64,000 nucleotides of DNA from Imbricaverruca yamaguchii. Taxonomy: Eukaryota; Arthropoda; Thecostraca; Neoverrucidae. A program made the position numbers and the translations under genes. This document shows positions 35,040-64,000 of the stretch, piece by piece (position 1 is the stretch's first letter; each line of letters opens with the position of its first letter). Location: assembly GCA_034440575.1 (NCBI GenBank), contig JAOTOL010001646.1, positions 1,069,501 to 1,133,500 of the forward strand. Reading direction: 5' to 3'. The notes beneath the pieces are model-generated. The model was not told the DNA's origin, did not search any database, and saw nothing but the letters and a program-made list of their open reading frames with translations.

Positions 35040-35900
35040 AAGAATAATTGCCATTCCCATGCATTTTTTTTCTCACTAGGGTTCGCCAGCTCTCAAGGAC
35101 TCTTAGCTCTCAATGGTCCCGACTCCCAAAGCTCAGAGACATCCTTGTCCAGTCACCTGGCTCTCAGAGAACCTAGTTCATCTGCCAAGAGCCATCTCCA
35201 TTTTGCACGGGCCATTCCCAGTCCTCGACAAACGTCCAGCTTTCAGGATACTGCAGTTCCAAGAACAATTTTAAACAAACATCGCCTGCTCTCGGAACTC
35301 TCCTTAGCTCTTAGATGGCTCTGTTCATCCCTCAGTGTGTTCCTTCCCAAGCTTCAAGAACATCACAGCCCGGTCCGCTCTCCGGGGGCCCTCCCCAATC
35401 TTCGGCAGACTTTCAGGCTATCAAGGACAGTCCAGTACGGAATCTGCCTCTCAACATTCCTCACAACCATCGGTATGGCCATAGCCCGTAGTCCTTTGGG
35501 ACCTCTGTGGACATCAGGAGACCTTGTTCTTCTCATGTGGACCCCTTTCAAGCCTCTTAGGCATCTCAGTCCTCTCCACCGCTCTGTGAGCGTTTCCAAT
35601 CGCTAGGGGCTCTCTCCAGCTGTCTGCGGGCCCTTTCCACTTCTTGACAGTCTTTCTAGCTTCAAAGACTTTTCAATATGACATGGTTTCGGCCTCCGAT
35701 GCGGGCCATCAGCACTCCTCACAGCCATCGTTAGCTTCCTTACAGCCTCCGTAGTCTTCAGGGCTTCTGTTAGCCCTCAAAGGTCCTCTCGAGCTGCTAG
35801 GGACCATCCTCAATTATCGACACCTCGTGTGGTTCCGAGAACATTATAGCTCTGAAGTTGACCCTTAATATTCCTGACAGCAATCCCAGCCTACAGGGAT
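35040..35900. repeat. Degenerate pyrimidine-rich short repeats
   Basis: Phrases such as AGCTCTCA, GGACCTCT and CCTCACAACCATCGGTATGG recur at irregular spacing of about 20-40 bp. The text resumes after the (TA)n tract at 36170-36345. It is similar in style to the reverse-oriented stretch at 40480-41960. Confidence 0.4.
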
Positions 35901-35904
35901 TAAA

Positions 35905-36162
<258 letters not shown>

Positions 36163-36342
36163 GCTAGGAGAAACCCAGTCCAGTCCTGCCAGACTATCGG
36201 ATATCCTCTTCATCTCTCAGGGCCCTCAGACCTTTAGGGGCCCATTGCAGCCCGCAGTTCTGTCAAGCTCTCGTCTCGGAGAAGTTTCAGCTCCGAAGTG
36301 GGTACTCTCTAGTCCTCTTCTGCTCGTCCCAGCTGGCATGGG

Positions 36343-36565
36343 CATATCTATCTTGCAGTACCTCATGAGATGAGACTTTTGAGATGATGATATGAGATGA
36401 GCACTGGAATGCTCGGGCAATATTGCAGTACTGGAGACTTTTAGATGATGAGATGAGATGAGACCCCGAGCACTGAGAATGCTCGGGGCAATATCTTGCA
36501 GTACCTCATGAGATGAGACTTTTGAGATGATGAGATGAGATGAGACCCCGAGCACTGAGAATGTT
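36343..36565. repeat. Tandem repeat of about 70 bp, three copies
   Basis: GATGAGATGAGATGAGACCCC and GCTCGGGGCAATATCTTGCA segments alternate three times. The last copy abuts the LINE fragment. Confidence 0.75.
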
Positions 36566-37206
36566 CGGGGCAATAAATAGGAATGTATCATACAGAAGTG
36601 AGGAAGTGATCAGGAAGCTTTACTGTGCATACGTCAGGCCACATTTGGAATACTGCATCCAAGCTTGGTCTCCTAGCTATGAAAAAGATTGTTGGCTTTT
36701 GGAGAGAGTACAAAAGAGGGCTACAAAATGGTTAATGGCATAAGCAACCTGGCATATGAGGAAAGATTGAAGAAATTGAATATGTTTTCACTTAGATATA
36801 GAAGGCTGAGAGGAGATCTCATCGAGGTCTTTAAATTTGTCAATGGTCTGGAGAGGGGATACCTTGGGGAAATGTTTGAATTTAACAGAAATGATGCAAT
36901 TAGAGGTCATAAATTCAAAATTAAAGTTAAACACAGCAGAACAAGGTTAAGGCAAACTTTCTTCACCAACAGGGTAGTGGAACACTGGAACCAGCTGCCA
37001 GAAAACATCGTCAGTAGCAGCACATTGAACATCTTTGAAAACAGCATAAACAATCATTATAAGAATATAGGGCTTGCTTTTCAGTATTACAGGGAGGGCT
37101 GATTGACAGTTTTGGTGGGCAACTGGTTCAGTGTACAGAGTGCAACCAAGAAGGGCCCTTGTGGCTCATAGTTGCACTAATCTTTTGTCTTTATGTCTTT
37201 ATGTCT
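36565..37206 (+). pseudogene. 5'-truncated LINE with frameshifted reverse-transcriptase C-terminus
   Basis: The frame encodes the post-polymerase region found in CR1/L2-like LINEs: LYCAYVRPHLEYCIQAWSP, then RYRRLRGDLIEVFKFVNG and HWNQLPENIV. The frame breaks near 36730: the first frame ends just after GCTACAAAATGG while the continuation is in another frame, consistent with one lost base in the A run. The coding part stops at 37100-37102 and the element ends with TTTATGTC repeats. It is 5'-truncated and non-functional. Two other 3' ends of the family are in the window (28050-28260 and 56511-56600). Confidence 0.88.
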
Positions 37207-37327
37207 AGATAAAACTGAAGCGTTCCATTGCTCATGGATGTCAGTATTGCGTGCTGTGTGAAACATTGAGTAGCGTAGTGAACTAAAAATAAATTCGATT
37301 TAAAACTCTGCGCACGCTTTTATCGTT

Positions 37328-37333
37328 TTTATT
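37328..37333 (-). terminator. Candidate polyadenylation signal of the collagen gene
   Basis: AATAAA is present on the minus strand about 340 bases past the stop codon. It sits between the gene and the LINE tail. Position alone supports it. Confidence 0.4.
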
Positions 37334-37669
37334 TGCTTTGTGTGGGAATGGCAGTACTTGTGCAATGCATAAATCAACCTAACAATGCGACGAACACTCG
37401 TTGGCGGCTCACAACGGCCGCCTTATCCTAGCTAGATGGTAGCCGCCTTAGCGTACACACACACGATCACTGTGGCAGTGGTGTCTCTCGGCGGAGGGAG
37501 CGCTGCCCTCACAGTCACCACAGCAGCAGCGTATTGCACCTGAGCAGCAGACGCGCGCGGGCCGCCGGCGCCCCGCCCCGCCCCGCCCCCTCTCCCGGCG
37601 AGCCGGCCGACTGGCGGCGGCCCGGCGACCCCGACGATGTGTTCTGCAGTCGACGCCGGCGCGGCGCGC

Positions 37670-63005
<25,336 letters not shown>

Positions 63006-64000
63006 CTGGGGCAGAGACCGAGGTCAGAGTGAGACCCGGTGCTAGGTCAAGTCTTGGCCTCTCAGACCAGTCTGCAGTCATTCAAAACTGAACCGACAAC
63101 ATGCCAATCTGAGGTGTGCATTCCGCATCTGGTGATGCGAGGGTCAGTCATAGACACTGTACAACTGAAGTACAGAACGGACGCAGTACAGGCCGGACGC
63201 AGAGTCAAGTTGGATGAAGCTGTCTTCACGTGGGGAGAAGTCCATACGTGGAAGGACGTATATCAGACAGTAGTGAATTGAGACGCCACCAACCAGAGAT
63301 GAAGATGCGGGTTAATGGGGTGCGGACTGCATCCGCACGTCAGTCGGTGTCCTACGGCTGGCTGACACTAGTCAATGAGACGTCAGAGACAGCTGGGTAG
63401 CTGCCGATAGACAGGGATCTGAGTCAGACCCATAGAGCACTATCGCCGCTGACTGCACTCATATACATGGACGTCACCACCGCTGGGGTCCCTGGGATTC
63501 TCACCCATCGATATGTTTTACACAATCCTCCTAGGTCTCTAACTTGAGACTTTTATCGCGCCCCGGGGTTAAACCCTGTCTCGGAACTGAATGTGGTGCC
63601 GCGCTTTGCGGAGTATATAGGAGGAGCGAGTAGTGAAGAGTCGCTGATTCACTTAAGCAATTAGGCTCATATTATTTTCGAATACTTCAGTGCAAAATCC
63701 GTCAGATCATACCACGTCAGGAAGCTCCGGAGTCATTTTCTTCGGAGATAGATTTTCTCACTGACGAGCTCCAGGTCTCTGTTGGACACCGGATTCCTGC
63801 CTAGTACAGGGCCCCTGACTGTTGCCCTGGTCGCGATAATGGTCCAGTTCACGTCCCTGACTGCCACTGGCGTCCCTGATAAACGCCCTGTTCCTAACTA
63901 ACTGATGAACGATGGATTACTGTTGGATGTCCGGCCCTGTCGCCGCCGGAACGGTGGTTCAGCCTGGGTCATGTCACCGCCGTGGCAGTGGCGGTGGTTC
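63006..64000. other. Sequence upstream of the first visible collagen exon
   Basis: No signal-peptide exon could be identified. A TATATAGG-like motif sits at about 63614-63621 on the plus strand but no gene can be tied to it. Confidence 0.4.

Noticed and set aside
63610..63625. TATATAGG as a promoter
   Set aside because: It is a single short motif with no adjacent gene or conserved initiator that I can identify.

Overview
The window is animal nuclear DNA: genes are split by GT-AG introns and the sequence holds microsatellites, minisatellites, LINE and tRNA-derived SINE debris. The gene content (Flower, a KLHL20/Diablo kelch protein, a PSMD9 proteasome chaperone, a TSPN-type fibrillar collagen) fits a bilaterian invertebrate, most likely a protostome such as an arthropod. 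I cannot name the species. Coding exons are GC-rich, with introns and spacers more AT-rich.

Layout. (1) 1-8000, plus strand: the 3' part of a calcium channel Flower gene, with three core exons and two mutually compatible terminal exons (3839-3986 and 7853-7934) giving two different C-tails. (2) 11910-23331, minus strand: a complete ten-exon KLHL20/Diablo gene (BTB-BACK-six kelch repeats, about 584 residues) in which every exon phase closes. (3) 23400-31430: AT-rich spacer with a MITE-like inverted repeat, a foldback-like region, a LINE fragment and short dispersed hairpin elements. (4) 31735-33285, plus strand: two-exon PSMD9 (212 residues), preceded by a tRNA-derived SINE. (5) 33700-37300: spacer with degenerate repeats, a (TA)n tract and a 5'-truncated LINE. 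(6) 37670-63005, minus strand: a fibrillar collagen of 27 visible exons. These give a TSPN domain, an acidic variable region with a ten-copy 11-residue repeat, a short minor helix, a major helix of exactly 338 Gly-X-Y triplets (1014 residues) and a C-propeptide. The signal-peptide exon lies outside or was not found.

The most unusual property cuts across all the genes. Most intragenic minisatellites are tandem copies of a gene's own boundary: the last exon bases plus 5' splice site, the 3' splice site plus first exon bases, or (PSMD9) the last codons plus stop. At least ten boundaries in this 64 kb are multiplied this way, and two more arrays sit directly upstream of acceptors and repeat a CTGAC branch-point-like motif. 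The genes themselves have unrelated housekeeping or matrix roles (membrane/cell competition, CUL3 ubiquitin ligase adaptor, proteasome assembly, extracellular matrix) and I see no sign that they work as one pathway.
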